Source of the DNA: CBDEFX01 sp965237635
GTDB lineage: Bacteria; Chloroflexota; Dehalococcoidia; Lucifugimonadales; CAUZJF01
Direction: 5' to 3'
Assembly (NCBI GenBank): GCA_965237635.1
Contig: CBDEFX010000001.1
Span: 1,488,001-1,552,000, forward strand
DNA length: 64,000 bases
The notes under the pieces are model-generated. The model was not told the origin of the DNA. It saw only the letters and a list, made by a program, of their open reading frames with translations, and did no database searches. Below, piece by piece: positions 1-8,903 of this stretch. The translations under genes were made by a program, and so were the position numbers. How positions within the stretch are numbered: the first letter of the stretch is position 1; every line of letters starts with the position of its first letter.

Positions 1-1440
1 GTACAGGCGCGTATTCAAAAGTACAGACGAGCAACCCGTGCGGCCGAGGCGGACGTGACCGGGTTCCTGCGTGAGATATTTGCGTCGGTCCTGGCGGTCA
101 AGGTGGCCAACGCCGAAGCCCGCATGATGGACAGGTTCGGCAGACTCAACGAGGTGCGCCGCAGGGCGAGCATAGCGGACCGAATGCTGGACGAATTGCT
201 GGAGACGACCACCTGGAACATGTCCACCGTTGCGACCGGGATTATTCTACTGCTCGCGGCCACTGCGATGCAGGCGGGCACATTTACAGTTGGGGACTTC
301 GCACTGTTCGTCTACTATCTCGGATGGATTCAGGGAGTTCCTTTCTGGGTGGGATTTACTTTCAGAAACTTCAAGCATACTCAGGTCGCGTTGGAGCGTA
401 TGACTCCTCTTGTGCCGGGTAGCGCAGTCGAAACTCTGGTGGAGTACGGCCCCGTCTACCTTGGAGGTCATCTGCCCGAAGTGCCCGAAGTCACCAGAAG
501 ACCGGCTATCTGAGTTGGACGTGACTGGCCTGACGTATCGATATGCCGGCACTGGAAACGGTGTACGCGACATCCATCTCAAGATCGGCCGTGGGACGTT
601 CACAGTAATCACCGGCCGAATAGGCTCTGGCAAGACTACGCTGTTGAGAGCCCTGTTGGGTCTGGTGCCCGCGCAGGATGGCGAGACCCGATGGAACGGG
701 GCGACCGTTGGAGACCCGGCATCGTTCTTCGTACCTCCTCGGTGCGCCTATCTGCCCCAGGTACCAAGGCTATTTAGCGAAACCCTGAAGGACAACATCT
801 TGTTAGGCCTCCCGGAGGAAAGTGTGGACCTGGACGAAGCTTGATTCTCTCGTAAAAAGTCTGTGTAGGTCGAATTAGAACAAACGTACCCACACCTGGG
901 TACAATATACAGTCTCTGTTCCGTACACTACCCCAACATACGGTATCGCGCAGATGTGCTAAATCGCTGGAACTTCCTCAAAACGGGTTTTTACGAGGGA
1001 ATCAAGCTTTGGCTCGTGCTGTGATGGAGCGTGACGTCGAGAACCTGGACGACCGCCTCTCGACAATCGTGGGCCCTCGTGGCTTCAAGCTCTCCGGAGG
1101 CCAGGTACAGCGGACCGGAGCCGCCAGGATGTTTGTCCGCCGGCCGGAGCTGTTGGTGTTCGACGACCTGTCCAGCGCACTCGACGTGGAGACAGAGCAA
1201 AAGCTGTGGGAGCGAGTCTTGGAGCTGAAGGAAACGACAAGCCTGGTGGTGTCTTACCGGCGAGTAGCGTATCGACGTGCGGACCACATAATCGTCCTCA
1301 AGGACGGGGTGATCGACGCCGAAGGCAAGCTCGACGACCTGCTCAAGCGCAGTGACGAGATGCAGCGCCTCTGGAGTGGGGATGTCGGCGAGGCGGAGTC
1401 GACGGCCTTCGCCGACACGTCTCATATGGAGGTCGAATAA
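1..1440 (+). pseudogene. ABC exporter (permease-ATPase fusion), broken by frameshift and MITE; 5' end outside window
   Basis: The reading frame is open from base 1 and encodes the end of an ABC transmembrane domain (hydrophobic stretch near 230-340), followed by an ATPase domain. The ATPase has a Walker A (GRIGSGKTT), a Q-loop (LPQVPRLF), the LSGGQ signature and a Walker-B-like LLVFDDLSSALD. Three lesions are visible. The frame changes between about 485 and 500. A 161-bp MITE sits at 843-1003, between Q-loop and signature. The H-loop reads VSYRR where exporters have VSHR. Removing the MITE plus one 6-bp duplication restores the frame exactly (DLDEA to LARAVMERD). The stop overlaps the next start (TAATG). 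The gene was probably half of a multidrug/peptide-type exporter; it is now inactive. Confidence 0.85.
843..1003. mobile_element. 161-bp MITE, copy 1, in ABC exporter gene
   Basis: The ends are inverted repeats: GATTCTCTCGTAAAAA on the left and the complement of GATTCCCTCGTAAAAA on the right. The element is flanked by a perfect 6-bp duplication, AAGCTT, at 837-842 and 1004-1009. It has no coding capacity. A second copy of identical length lies at 42944-43104, and the same terminal repeat bounds the transposase-bearing IS at 3463-5444, which makes that IS (or a relative) the likely source of transposase. Confidence 0.92.
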
Positions 1441-2117
1441 TGAGCGCGGAGAAGCTCGAACTGAAAACCATGACAACGCCGGATCAAGGCGCATCGGTTC
1501 CATCGTTTGCCATGCCCCGGAAATATCTGGCTGGTCTAGCACCTCGCGGTCCGCGGCGCATTCATATCATAGGTGGGTCAGGGACCGGCAAGACGACGCT
1601 CGCCCGCCGTCTAGGTGAAACTCTCGGAATACCCGACTACGACCTGGACGAGATTGCGTACGACGGCGCCTTCGAGGGCCAGCCTGGCGTGAAAAGGCCG
1701 CCTGATGACCGTCTTCGCGACATATCTCAGATAGCAAGTCAAGCTGACTGGATCACTGGGGGAGGATACCTCTGGTGGACCGACGAGCTACTCGAGAGGG
1801 TAGACATCATTATCTGGCTGGACCTGCACTGGCTGTTGGCCGGATGGCGCGTGGTCAAACGAGAGGCCCGGCGCAAGCTGGTCGGGAGGAAGACGCACCC
1901 CTGGTTGTCGATTCCTCACGCCTGGTCCGGCCGTGCTGACTATCGAAGGAAGGAGCCATTGACACCGAACGCCCCGGACGATGACTCAGCCATAAGTCGA
2001 GCGGGGACCATTGTCGAGCTGGTTCGACATCGAGAAAAGACCGTTCGCTGCGCCTCTCAAAAAGATGTCGATAACCTTTTTGAGGCCTTGTCAGCCGAAG
2101 CCGCGAGCAAAGGGTGA
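1440..2117 (+). CDS. P-loop NTPase, adenylate-kinase/topology-modulation-like
   Basis: A 225-residue protein whose Walker A is GGSGTGKTT at about residues 44-52, followed by a DLDEIAYDGAF segment and WITGGGYLWW, the layout of small nucleotide-kinase-like P-loop proteins (FlaR/topology-modulation type). About 40 residues precede the P-loop and look disordered. An internal ATG at 1470 (MTTPDQ) is an alternative start. The first ATG overlaps the stop of the broken ABC gene (TAATG), so the two were probably co-translated. The substrate cannot be told from the sequence. No lesion is seen. Confidence 0.75.
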   Translation: MSAEKLELKTMTTPDQGASVPSFAMPRKYLAGLAPRGPRRIHIIGGSGTGKTTLARRLGETLGIPDYDLDEIAYDGAFEGQPGVKRPPDDRLRDISQIASQADWITGGGYLWWTDELLERVDIIIWLDLHWLLAGWRVVKREARRKLVGRKTHPWLSIPHAWSGRADYRRKEPLTPNAPDDDSAISRAGTIVELVRHREKTVRCASQKDVDNLFEALSAEAASKG

Positions 2118-2124
2118 GTAGGGT

Positions 2125-2925
2125 ATGCAACCAAGCATCTCGTACTTGATATGTGCTACTCCGCGATCAGGCAGCAACCTGCTATGCAAAGCGCTGGCCG
2201 AAACGGGTGTAGCAGGCAACCCGGGTGAGTTCTTTTGGCGGGACTTCCAGCCGGCATGGTCGAAGGAGTGGGCAGTATCAGATCCTAGCGACTACCTACA
2301 TAAGGCGATTGAGCACGGCTCAACTCCCAACGGCGTGTTCGGCGCTAAGATCATGATTTATGGAGGATACATTGAAGACGTTGTGGACGTAATCCAGAGG
2401 CTTCCGGAACATAAGGGCGCTTGTGTGTCGGTGGCTGAACTTTTCGCACGCGCCTTTCCCGATCTTCGCTATGTATGGCTAACTCGTCGTAACAAACTCC
2501 GTCAGGCCGTGTCACACGTAAGGGCTGCTCAGACAGGCGTTTGGGTGAGGGGCCAGCAACCAGGGCACAGCCCAACGAAAGGACCTGAGTTCGACCTCGA
2601 GGCCATAGATGGCACCCTTCGTGAGACCATAATGCAGGAGGCAGCCTGGCAGGAGCTGATGTCTGGGGCTGGCATTAGCCCGGTTGTCGTGGTCTACGAA
2701 GACTTTGTAGCCAGTATCCGTGAGACGGTGAGGACCATTCTGGAATTCCTCGGGTTGTCCATCGGGTCAAAGCTAGACCTAAGCGGCATAGAGACGCAGA
2801 AACAGTCGGACGATTTATCTGATGAGTGGGTCGAAAGGTACCTGGCTCTTAGACAGCCATACTACCGGAAGCTAATGTTTTGGAATCTGGGACACTACCT
2901 GGAGGTATCCTCAAAAAGTGTGTAA
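2125..2925 (+). CDS. Stf0-type sulfotransferase
   Basis: A 266-residue protein. The N-terminal ATPRSGSNLL (residues 11-20) is the 5'-phosphosulfate-binding loop of PAPS-dependent sulfotransferases, and WLTRRNKLRQAVS (about 119-131) matches the 3'-phosphate-binding segment. GNPGEFF and the C-terminal region fit the Stf0 (trehalose/LPS sulfotransferase) family. It should transfer sulfate from PAPS to a small molecule, glycolipid or polysaccharide; the acceptor is unknown. It starts 8 bases after the preceding stop and may be co-transcribed with the P-loop protein. It appears intact although its neighbours on both sides are broken. Confidence 0.85.
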   Translation: MQPSISYLICATPRSGSNLLCKALAETGVAGNPGEFFWRDFQPAWSKEWAVSDPSDYLHKAIEHGSTPNGVFGAKIMIYGGYIEDVVDVIQRLPEHKGACVSVAELFARAFPDLRYVWLTRRNKLRQAVSHVRAAQTGVWVRGQQPGHSPTKGPEFDLEAIDGTLRETIMQEAAWQELMSGAGISPVVVVYEDFVASIRETVRTILEFLGLSIGSKLDLSGIETQKQSDDLSDEWVERYLALRQPYYRKLMFWNLGHYLEVSSKSV

Positions 2926-2946
2926 ACGGTCAGTCGGTGTACCCTC

Positions 2947-3216
2947 TCTCTGAACAACACGGGCTCAAGGCCCAAGAGAGATAAGTGGAACGATGAGCTT
3001 GCCCAATGGCGCGCTAGGCCCCTGGATGACCTGGAAGTGGTGTACATGTGGGTGGATGGAGTCTACGTCAAGGCTGGTCTTGAGCGGGAGAAGGCGGCGA
3101 TCCTGGTGGTGATGGCGGCCCTGAGCGACGGAAGGAAGGTGGTGGTGAGCGCGATTCCCGGATACAGGGAGTCCATAGAGAGCTGGTCCGATGTGCTCAG
3201 GGACATGAGGCGCCAA
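2947..3216 (+). mobile_element. IS256-family transposase fragment
   Basis: The translation contains WRARPLDDLEVVYMWVDG, VYVKAGLEREKAAILVVM, LSDGRKVVV and GYRESIESWSDVLRDM. This is the segment around the first catalytic Asp of Mutator/IS256-type transposases. About 90 residues survive and no terminal repeats were found. At about 3214 it runs without a frame break into the middle of an ABC ATPase, so the junction removed the rest of the transposase and the front of the ABC gene. The resulting reading frame is a chimera. Confidence 0.85.
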
Positions 3217-3462
3217 GACCCTATGAGATACGCCCTGACCGTGCAGGAAAATATCGGTTTCGGAATGTTGGAGAAGCTGCCTGACTCGGATGCCATCGAG
3301 TCGGCTGCACAGGCTAGCTCCGCCGCCGGCGCGATAGAGACCCTACCAGGTCAGTACCAGGCGCTCTTGGGCAAGGAGTTCGAGGGAGGCCACGACCTCT
3401 CCCTCGGTCAGTGGCAGAAGCTGGCGATCGCCCGGGTCTATCTCCGAGATGCCGACATACTT

Positions 3463-5444
3463 GATTCCCTCGCAAAAAGGCCTGTTTGAGATGAACCCTG
3501 GCGTGCGAAGGGGCCTGGAAGGGAGGAGGCCACGGGATGCCGGCTGCTGGCCTCACCGCACCATCTGCCGCGCTCAGGACAAGCGTGATCCCGTTGCGGT
3601 ACCCATTCCGTGGCTCAGGGCACCCGGTGGAAGTTGTGGAGCGGCGCCCTCATGCGGCCGCGACCGCAGGTACCGTCCCGACCGCCCGCTGAGCCGTGTT
3701 CTCCATCTCCACCAGGCGTGCATGAACCATCCGCTTGAAGTTGCACGCCAACGCCTTCAGGTAGACGGCAAGCCGCACCCGACGGCCCCCTCGCACCCGC
3801 AAGCGCCCAAGCCCGTGGGCGCGCTTCAGCTCGGAGTTCGTTCCCTCGATCCCGGCCCTTATGTCATACCGCTTGCGCCACTCCTCGGTGGCCTCGGCCC
3901 TCCGGCGCCGCTCGATGTTCACCTTCACCAGGTCCGCCTTGAGGACGTAGTCCCCCGCACGCCGGTCCAGCTTCACTGGGCAACGGGACCGCAAGGGGCA
4001 GGGCTCGCATGTTGTCCCGGCAAAGTGGACCTCTACCCGCTCCGGCGCATCCTCCAACTCGTACTCCTCGATGGACGGGTGGCCGGCGGGGCACACCGTG
4101 GCCTGCTCCCCTGTGACGTCGATCTGGAAGTCCGCGGCGGTGAGCGGCGGTGGTCCGTCACGCTCTCCTTCGTGCGAGTTCCCCGATGCCGACCCCGCCA
4201 CCGGGCTCACCAGTTCCGTTCCCCGGCGCGAGGCTTCGAAGGCGTTGCGGCCCGACCCATACGCCGTGTCGACGAAGAGCTCGTCCGGTCGGACCTTCCG
4301 CTCCGCGAGCCCGTCAACGACCGGCACGCTCACGTCGGTGTCGCTCCCACTCGAGGGGGTCACCTCCACGTGGGTGATGAGCTGGGTGGCGTTCTCCTCG
4401 TGGCAGGTCTCCGCCACCTGCACCTCGTACCCCTTCCCCTTGTGGCCGCTGTAGGTCACATCCGGGTCGTGGGGCGATTGCAGCGAGTCGGCGGACACCT
4501 GCTTCGGGTCCTTCAGGGCCACGGGCACCTTGCATTCCCCAGCATCGTCGTCATCGTCCCCCGGGCGCCCGTCCCGGTGTTTGCCCACATGGCACTGCTC
4601 CCGCAGCAGCCGCTCCAGCAGCCGGTACTCCTCCAGCTGGGCAGCAGTCGTGCCACGGAACCGGTCCACCAGCCGGTAGAGGTCCCGGGCACAGACCGAA
4701 AAGCGTCGCCGACCCTCCCCCGTGTGGGCGTCCTCGTAGTGGGTCGCCTCGTCTTCTTCCTTCAAATAGCGCCCCAGGAGGCCCTCCGGAACCACAGGGC
4801 GAAGCTCTGGGTGCTCCCAGCGCAAGGCCCGCAGGAACAACCGCATCGTCTCACAGAACAGGCCCAGCCGGGTGAGTGTAGCGATGTTGCTCATGATGTG
4901 GGTGGAGTCCAACCGTTGCTTTCCGGTGCGTATGCCCAGCGCCTGGATGATCCGGTCCGTGGTCTCCCGGAAAGCCAGCCGGCCACCATCGTGCTGCATC
5001 AGGCGAACTCGGAAGTTGTGGAGGGTCTTCTGGGGCAGGTGGGTCTCCTCGATGTCCAGCCGCAGGGCGTGGTGCCAGAGCAGGTTGAACTCTAGCTGCT
5101 CCAGGGCTTCACCGTCGGTGAGGTTGAACATCTCTTTGAGAAGGTGGACCCCGAGGACGGTCTGCACCGCTCGGTTGGGACGGCCGTTGTCCGCGCAGTA
5201 CATCGGAGCAAAGAGCTCCTCGTCAATCAGGGGGAGCGCCTCGTTTCGGAAAACCTCGGCCCAACTCCCCTCCAGGCGCTTAGCCTTCTTCGGCGTCACC
5301 AGGAACTGGGACTGCCAGAGGCTCTCTTGCGGGTCTCGCGCTCGGAACATCCTCCCCTCCCTCGCCCGGGCGCGGCCCCAACGCCCTTTCCCCACATTAT
5401 CCTCCCATTGCCCCCGGAGGACGAGGGGTTTTTACGAGGGAATC
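3463..5444 (-). mobile_element. IS1182-like insertion sequence, 1982 bp
   Basis: A complete element with inverted termini: GATTCCCTCGCAAAAA on the left and the complement of GATTCCCTCGTAAAAA on the right. The target duplication is 6 bp with one mismatch, ATACTT (3457-3462) versus ATGCTT (5445-5450). It carries one full-length transposase on the minus strand. It lies inside an ABC ATPase gene just before Walker B. Its ends match those of the two 161-bp MITEs at 843 and 42944. The family assignment rests on the transposase; the subgroup is uncertain. Confidence 0.92.
3650..5350 (-). CDS. IS1182-like DDE transposase
   Basis: A 566-residue transposase from the ATG at 5350, which has a strong GGGAGGGGAGG ribosome-binding site immediately upstream; a GTG at 5395 is possible but lacks such a site. 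The N-terminal part (NRAVQTVLGVHLLKEMF, LDIEETHLPQKTLHNFR) is the DUF772-type region of IS1182 transposases. The catalytic core shows RLDSTHI, LFVDTAYGSG and GIEGTNSELKR as the likely DDE positions. A Cys cluster (CEPCPLRSRC) lies between the last two. The frame is intact, so it could still move this IS and, through the shared ends, the two MITEs. Confidence 0.88.
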   Translation of the reverse strand: MFRARDPQESLWQSQFLVTPKKAKRLEGSWAEVFRNEALPLIDEELFAPMYCADNGRPNRAVQTVLGVHLLKEMFNLTDGEALEQLEFNLLWHHALRLDIEETHLPQKTLHNFRVRLMQHDGGRLAFRETTDRIIQALGIRTGKQRLDSTHIMSNIATLTRLGLFCETMRLFLRALRWEHPELRPVVPEGLLGRYLKEEDEATHYEDAHTGEGRRRFSVCARDLYRLVDRFRGTTAAQLEEYRLLERLLREQCHVGKHRDGRPGDDDDDAGECKVPVALKDPKQVSADSLQSPHDPDVTYSGHKGKGYEVQVAETCHEENATQLITHVEVTPSSGSDTDVSVPVVDGLAERKVRPDELFVDTAYGSGRNAFEASRRGTELVSPVAGSASGNSHEGERDGPPPLTAADFQIDVTGEQATVCPAGHPSIEEYELEDAPERVEVHFAGTTCEPCPLRSRCPVKLDRRAGDYVLKADLVKVNIERRRRAEATEEWRKRYDIRAGIEGTNSELKRAHGLGRLRVRGGRRVRLAVYLKALACNFKRMVHARLVEMENTAQRAVGTVPAVAAA

Positions 5445-5830
5445 ATGCTTGTCCTCGACGAGCCGACATCGGCCCTCGATGCCCTCGCTGAGCTTGAGGT
5501 ATACAGGCAGTTTCTGAGCCTGTCCGGGGGAAAGACTGTCCTCCTGGTCTCCCATCGGCTCGGGTCAGCCCGGCTTACCGACCGCATCCTGTTCCTCCAG
5601 CGCGGGAGCATCGCCGAGGAAGGTACGCACGACGAGCTCATCGCGTCGGGAGGAGGGTATTCAGAGCTCTACGAGACCCAGGCGGAGTGGTACCGTTGAA
5701 CACCTCTTACGGTCTCGAAGTTGGAGCGCGGGACAGGGATTCGGTCCTCGCGCGATGGCGACTCCTGCCCAGGTTCCTGCGGCTTCTCTGATCCCTAGGG
5801 CGCGGCGACCTGGCGTTCATCGGCTTCTTC

Positions 5831-7558
5831 ATGATTGTGTCTGGAGTGACGCCGATCGCCATAGTGGCTACCCTCCGCCTAGTCGTTGACAGTGCCGTAG
5901 AGGTGGCGGCCGGTAAGGCCCCTGTCAGCTACGCGGTGCAGTGGGTGGCGTTGCTCGCGGTCGTGGGCCTCGTGGACCGAGTGCTGTCCGCTGTGAACAA
6001 CGACTTGGGCCAACACCATCACGAACGGTTGAGGGCCAAGGTCCAAGAGGTGCTGATCTCGAAGGCGAGCAGGCTCTCCCTCGCGTCCTTCGAGCAGCCG
6101 GGGCTATACGACAGGCTGCACAGGGCCCAGGACGGAGTAGGCAACAGGCTCAGCATTACTCTGAAAGCTCTCTTATCTCTCCCTGCGCAGTTGATAACCG
6201 CCGTGGGACTTCTGGTCTATCTGGGAGCGTCGAGCCCTCTGCTACCTATACCTCTCGTTGCGGGACTCGTACCGTTCTACCTGGTCACGGCGCGGTACAA
6301 CCAGCGACTACACCTACTTCGCCGTCAGCAGACCGCATCTCAACGGCGACTCGACTATCTGGGCGACCTGCTAACGGGGAGACAGGCGGCAGCGGAGGTA
6401 AGACTGTTTGGATTGGGCGGTTACCTGATCGACAAGCGGCAACGGTTGTTCAGAGAGAAGAGGGACGAACGGCTGAAGCTGGGCCGGGCGCAATCGATGG
6501 CAGCGATACGCTCATCGTTGGGAGACCAGGTTACCTACGGGGTAGTCATCGTGGGAATAGTGGCCCTGATCGCTGCCGGCCGGCTGTCAGTGGGATACTT
6601 CGCGGCCCTGCTCGCCGCCGCTGAGCGCTTCCGAGATGAGGTTGCGTCCCTTCTTTCTGGCATCAGGACCGTGGACAGCGACCTGCGTTACCTTCAGGAC
6701 CTAGTCGACTACCTCGACCTCGATGACGAAAGCCCTGGAGACGGTAGACAACGCCCGGATTCAACCGCGACTCCAACCTCGTCCCTCGCGCAAGAGTTGA
6801 CGGCCATCCGCTTTGAGGGAGTGGCGTTCACTTACCCGGGTGTCGACGCTCCAGCGCTTGATGGAGTCGATCTCGAGCTTCGCCCTGGGGAACGCCTGGC
6901 CCTGGTGGGTGAAAACGGCGCCGGAAAGACCACGTTGGCGAAGCTCCTCCTTGGACTGTACCGACCGACAGAGGGTCGGATCTGGGTCAACGGACTCGAT
7001 CTGGCCGATGGCGACCCGTCAGAGTGGCGCTTGCATGTCGCAGCCGTATTCCAGGACTTTGTCCGGTTCGAGATTGCGGCCGGAGAGAATATCGGGTTTG
7101 GCGACCTGGCAAAGCTGAATGACCCACGGGCCATCGACGCAGCAGCGGCTAGGAGCGGGGCGGACGGCGTCATAGCTGACTTGTCAGCAGGGTACGAGAC
7201 CACGCTTGGTCGGGCATACGACGAACACGGACAGGACCTCTCTCAGGGGCAGTGGCAGAAGCTCGCGATCGCGCGTGCCTATCTGCGCGATGTGTCGGTG
7301 CTCGTTCTCGACGAGCCGACGGCGGCCCTCGACGCCAAGGCCGAAGTCGAGGTCGAGGTCTATCGCCAGTTCAGGGACGTGTCACGGGGCAAGACTGTCC
7401 TGTTGATCTCCCACCGGCTGGGCTCGGCCCGGCTCGCCGACCGGATCGTGTTCCTGGACAACGGCCACGTTGTCGAGGAGGGGACCCACGAAGAGCTCGT
7501 CGCGCTCGAAGGCCGCTACGCCGAGATGTACACGGTGCAAGCGGGGTGGTACAAGTGA
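5831..7558 (+). CDS. ABC exporter, permease-ATPase half-transporter (likely 5' damaged)
   Basis: The 575 residues contain a multi-helix transmembrane domain (about 1-280) and an ATPase with Walker A GENGAGKTT, Q-loop VFQDFVRF, signature LSQGQWQKLAIAR, Walker B VLVLDEPTAALD and H-loop SHRLGSAR. The original start is probably the TTG at 5696, overlapping the upstream TGA. From there the frame reads NTSYGLEVGARD and RWRLLPRFLRLL, then hits TGA at 5789-5791 before continuing SLGRGDLAFIGFFM. A Trp codon mutated to TGA would explain this. Re-initiation at ATG 5831 would lack about 45 N-terminal residues and part of the first helix. The partner gene upstream is destroyed, so function is doubtful. 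The likely role is drug or peptide export. Confidence 0.85.
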   Translation: MIVSGVTPIAIVATLRLVVDSAVEVAAGKAPVSYAVQWVALLAVVGLVDRVLSAVNNDLGQHHHERLRAKVQEVLISKASRLSLASFEQPGLYDRLHRAQDGVGNRLSITLKALLSLPAQLITAVGLLVYLGASSPLLPIPLVAGLVPFYLVTARYNQRLHLLRRQQTASQRRLDYLGDLLTGRQAAAEVRLFGLGGYLIDKRQRLFREKRDERLKLGRAQSMAAIRSSLGDQVTYGVVIVGIVALIAAGRLSVGYFAALLAAAERFRDEVASLLSGIRTVDSDLRYLQDLVDYLDLDDESPGDGRQRPDSTATPTSSLAQELTAIRFEGVAFTYPGVDAPALDGVDLELRPGERLALVGENGAGKTTLAKLLLGLYRPTEGRIWVNGLDLADGDPSEWRLHVAAVFQDFVRFEIAAGENIGFGDLAKLNDPRAIDAAAARSGADGVIADLSAGYETTLGRAYDEHGQDLSQGQWQKLAIARAYLRDVSVLVLDEPTAALDAKAEVEVEVYRQFRDVSRGKTVLLISHRLGSARLADRIVFLDNGHVVEEGTHEELVALEGRYAEMYTVQAGWYK

Positions 7559-7632
7559 GGGAGCAAAGGACCGCCAGGGCACGTGTGCAGAGTGGGACAT
7601 AGCTCGGCCGTCCTTAGACGGAGGACTCTCAC

Positions 7633-8043
7633 GTGAATGTTGAAATAGCCTCAGACCCAACCAAACAGCAAATCGCCGAACTCAAAAGGGGTCTTCGTGA
7701 TTACAACTCCGAGTTTGTGTCGAACGAGTCCACACCCGTCAGGGCGGTTGTGACCGACGATTCAGACCAGGTGATCGCCGGGATCGATAGCATAGCGCAT
7801 TGGGGGAAAGTCCACGTTGGCATCCTGTGGGTCGATGCTGACCACCGGGGGAAAGGGCTTGGGGTGCGACTCATGAGGTGGGCCGAGGAACAAGGCAGGG
7901 CGATCGGCTGCCATGCGGTCGTCGTCGATACACTGTCGTTTCAAACGCCAGGCTTTTACCGTAAGCTTGGATACACCCAGTTCGGCGCGACCCGGAACTA
8001 CGAGGGTGGTCACGGCAGGTTCTACTTCGAAAAGGAGATCTGA
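7633..8043 (+). CDS. GNAT family N-acetyltransferase
   Basis: A 136-residue GNAT fold protein. The acetyl-CoA-binding segment is VDADHRGKGLGVRLMRWAEEQ (about residues 69-88), followed by a VVVDTLSFQTPGFYRKLGY segment as in small GCN5-like acetyltransferases. GTG 7633 is chosen because GGAGGA lies about eight bases upstream. The substrate is unknown; proteins of this size often modify small molecules or antibiotics. It sits alone between the exporter remnants and a methyltransferase, on the same strand. No damage is seen. Confidence 0.85.
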   Translation: MNVEIASDPTKQQIAELKRGLRDYNSEFVSNESTPVRAVVTDDSDQVIAGIDSIAHWGKVHVGILWVDADHRGKGLGVRLMRWAEEQGRAIGCHAVVVDTLSFQTPGFYRKLGYTQFGATRNYEGGHGRFYFEKEI

Positions 8044-8081
8044 GTCCCCGCCCTGGTTGAAGGCAGTCGGTAACTATCTCC

Positions 8082-8903
8082 ATGAATATGAGGGATAAGA
8101 GTGAGTACCTTGCCGGTCGAACGCCGATCGAGGACGTGCCGATAAGGTGGGACGCGATGGGCTACACGACCGAAGAGTTCAACCGTGCGGTGAGGGGCCC
8201 TTCGTTCGGATGGAGCGAAGACCTCCACACTGACGATGAGGCGCGCGTCATCGGCGGGCTGGTCAAAGCACAGCGTGGCGACTCGGTGTTGGATGTTGCC
8301 TGCGGCTACGGCCGACATGCTCTGGTCTTGGTGTCGGAGTACGGGCTGGAGGTGACCGGGATCGATATCTCGTCCGGCCTCATTGAGAACGCCAACAGGC
8401 GGTCCGATAAACAAGGGCTTAGCATCACCTTCAAAGTAATGAACGCGGTCGATCTGTCTTGGGAGAGCACGTTCGACTTCGCGATGATCACCTACAACTC
8501 GTTCTCGCTTTTCTCTGACGATGATGCCCCCAGGGTTGTGCACGGTATCCATCGTGCGCTTCGGGCGCCGGGGAGACTGTTCGTAGACCTCGACAACAAA
8601 CCGTCCTACGTCAGGACTGGACTCCACGAGGACTGGTATTCGTCGCCCGCCGGCGGTCTGACCCTGCAGGAGACCTACTTCCATGAGGATATCTCGGTTG
8701 AAGTCAACCGGGACACCATCTTCCGACCCGACACCGAGAAGGTCGAGGAGTTCATCGCGTTCAAACGCGTATACGCCGAAGACGAAATCCGCGCCTTACT
8801 GTCGGAAAACGGCTTCCGAGTAGGCGAGATATTCGGCGATTGGGACCTCTCGACGCTGGAGGTAAGCAGCCCGAAGATGATTCTCGTCGGCGAAAAGCGC
8901 TAG
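8082..8903 (+). CDS. class I SAM-dependent methyltransferase
   Basis: A 273-residue protein with motif I VLDVACGYGRHA (about residues 69-80) and an acidic residue ending the second strand (VTGIDISSGLIENA), the standard SAM-binding arrangement. FDFAMITYNSF is the region after motif II. The C-terminal half (LTLQETYFHEDI, FIAFKRVYAEDEI) forms the variable substrate domain. A second in-frame ATG lies at 8088. The target molecule is not evident. The gene is intact, which contrasts with the truncated methyltransferase at 11167. Confidence 0.85.
   Translation: MNMRDKSEYLAGRTPIEDVPIRWDAMGYTTEEFNRAVRGPSFGWSEDLHTDDEARVIGGLVKAQRGDSVLDVACGYGRHALVLVSEYGLEVTGIDISSGLIENANRRSDKQGLSITFKVMNAVDLSWESTFDFAMITYNSFSLFSDDDAPRVVHGIHRALRAPGRLFVDLDNKPSYVRTGLHEDWYSSPAGGLTLQETYFHEDISVEVNRDTIFRPDTEKVEEFIAFKRVYAEDEIRALLSENGFRVGEIFGDWDLSTLEVSSPKMILVGEKR

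Larger units (their letters stand above)
3214..5699 (+). pseudogene. ABC exporter ATPase remnant, 5' replaced by IS256 debris, split by IS1182-like element
   Basis: The first half (3214-3462) runs from the Q-loop Gln (QDPMRYALTVQENIGFG) through the signature LSLGQWQKLAIAR to DADIL. The second half (5445-5699) continues LVLDEPTSALDALAELEVY, the H-loop VSHRLGSARL and the end at EWYR. Deleting 3463-5450 rejoins YLRDADIL to VLDEP in frame. The whole permease domain and Walker A are missing. The remnant closely resembles the following gene at 5831-7558 (LSxGQWQKLAIAR, HRLGSARL), so the two were tandem paralogues, probably heterodimer partners. The TGA overlaps a TTG that looks like the original start of that gene. 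Confidence 0.88.

Noticed and set aside
1440..2925. P-loop protein and sulfotransferase as part of a named antibiotic-biosynthesis cluster
   Set aside because: No synthetase, polyketide or peptide-modifying core enzyme is present; proximity to exporters is not enough.
3449..5095. A 548-residue open frame on the plus strand opposite the IS1182-like transposase
   Set aside because: The minus-strand frame has the conserved transposase residues and a strong ribosome-binding site; the plus-strand frame is GC-rich antisense with Pro/Arg-rich composition.
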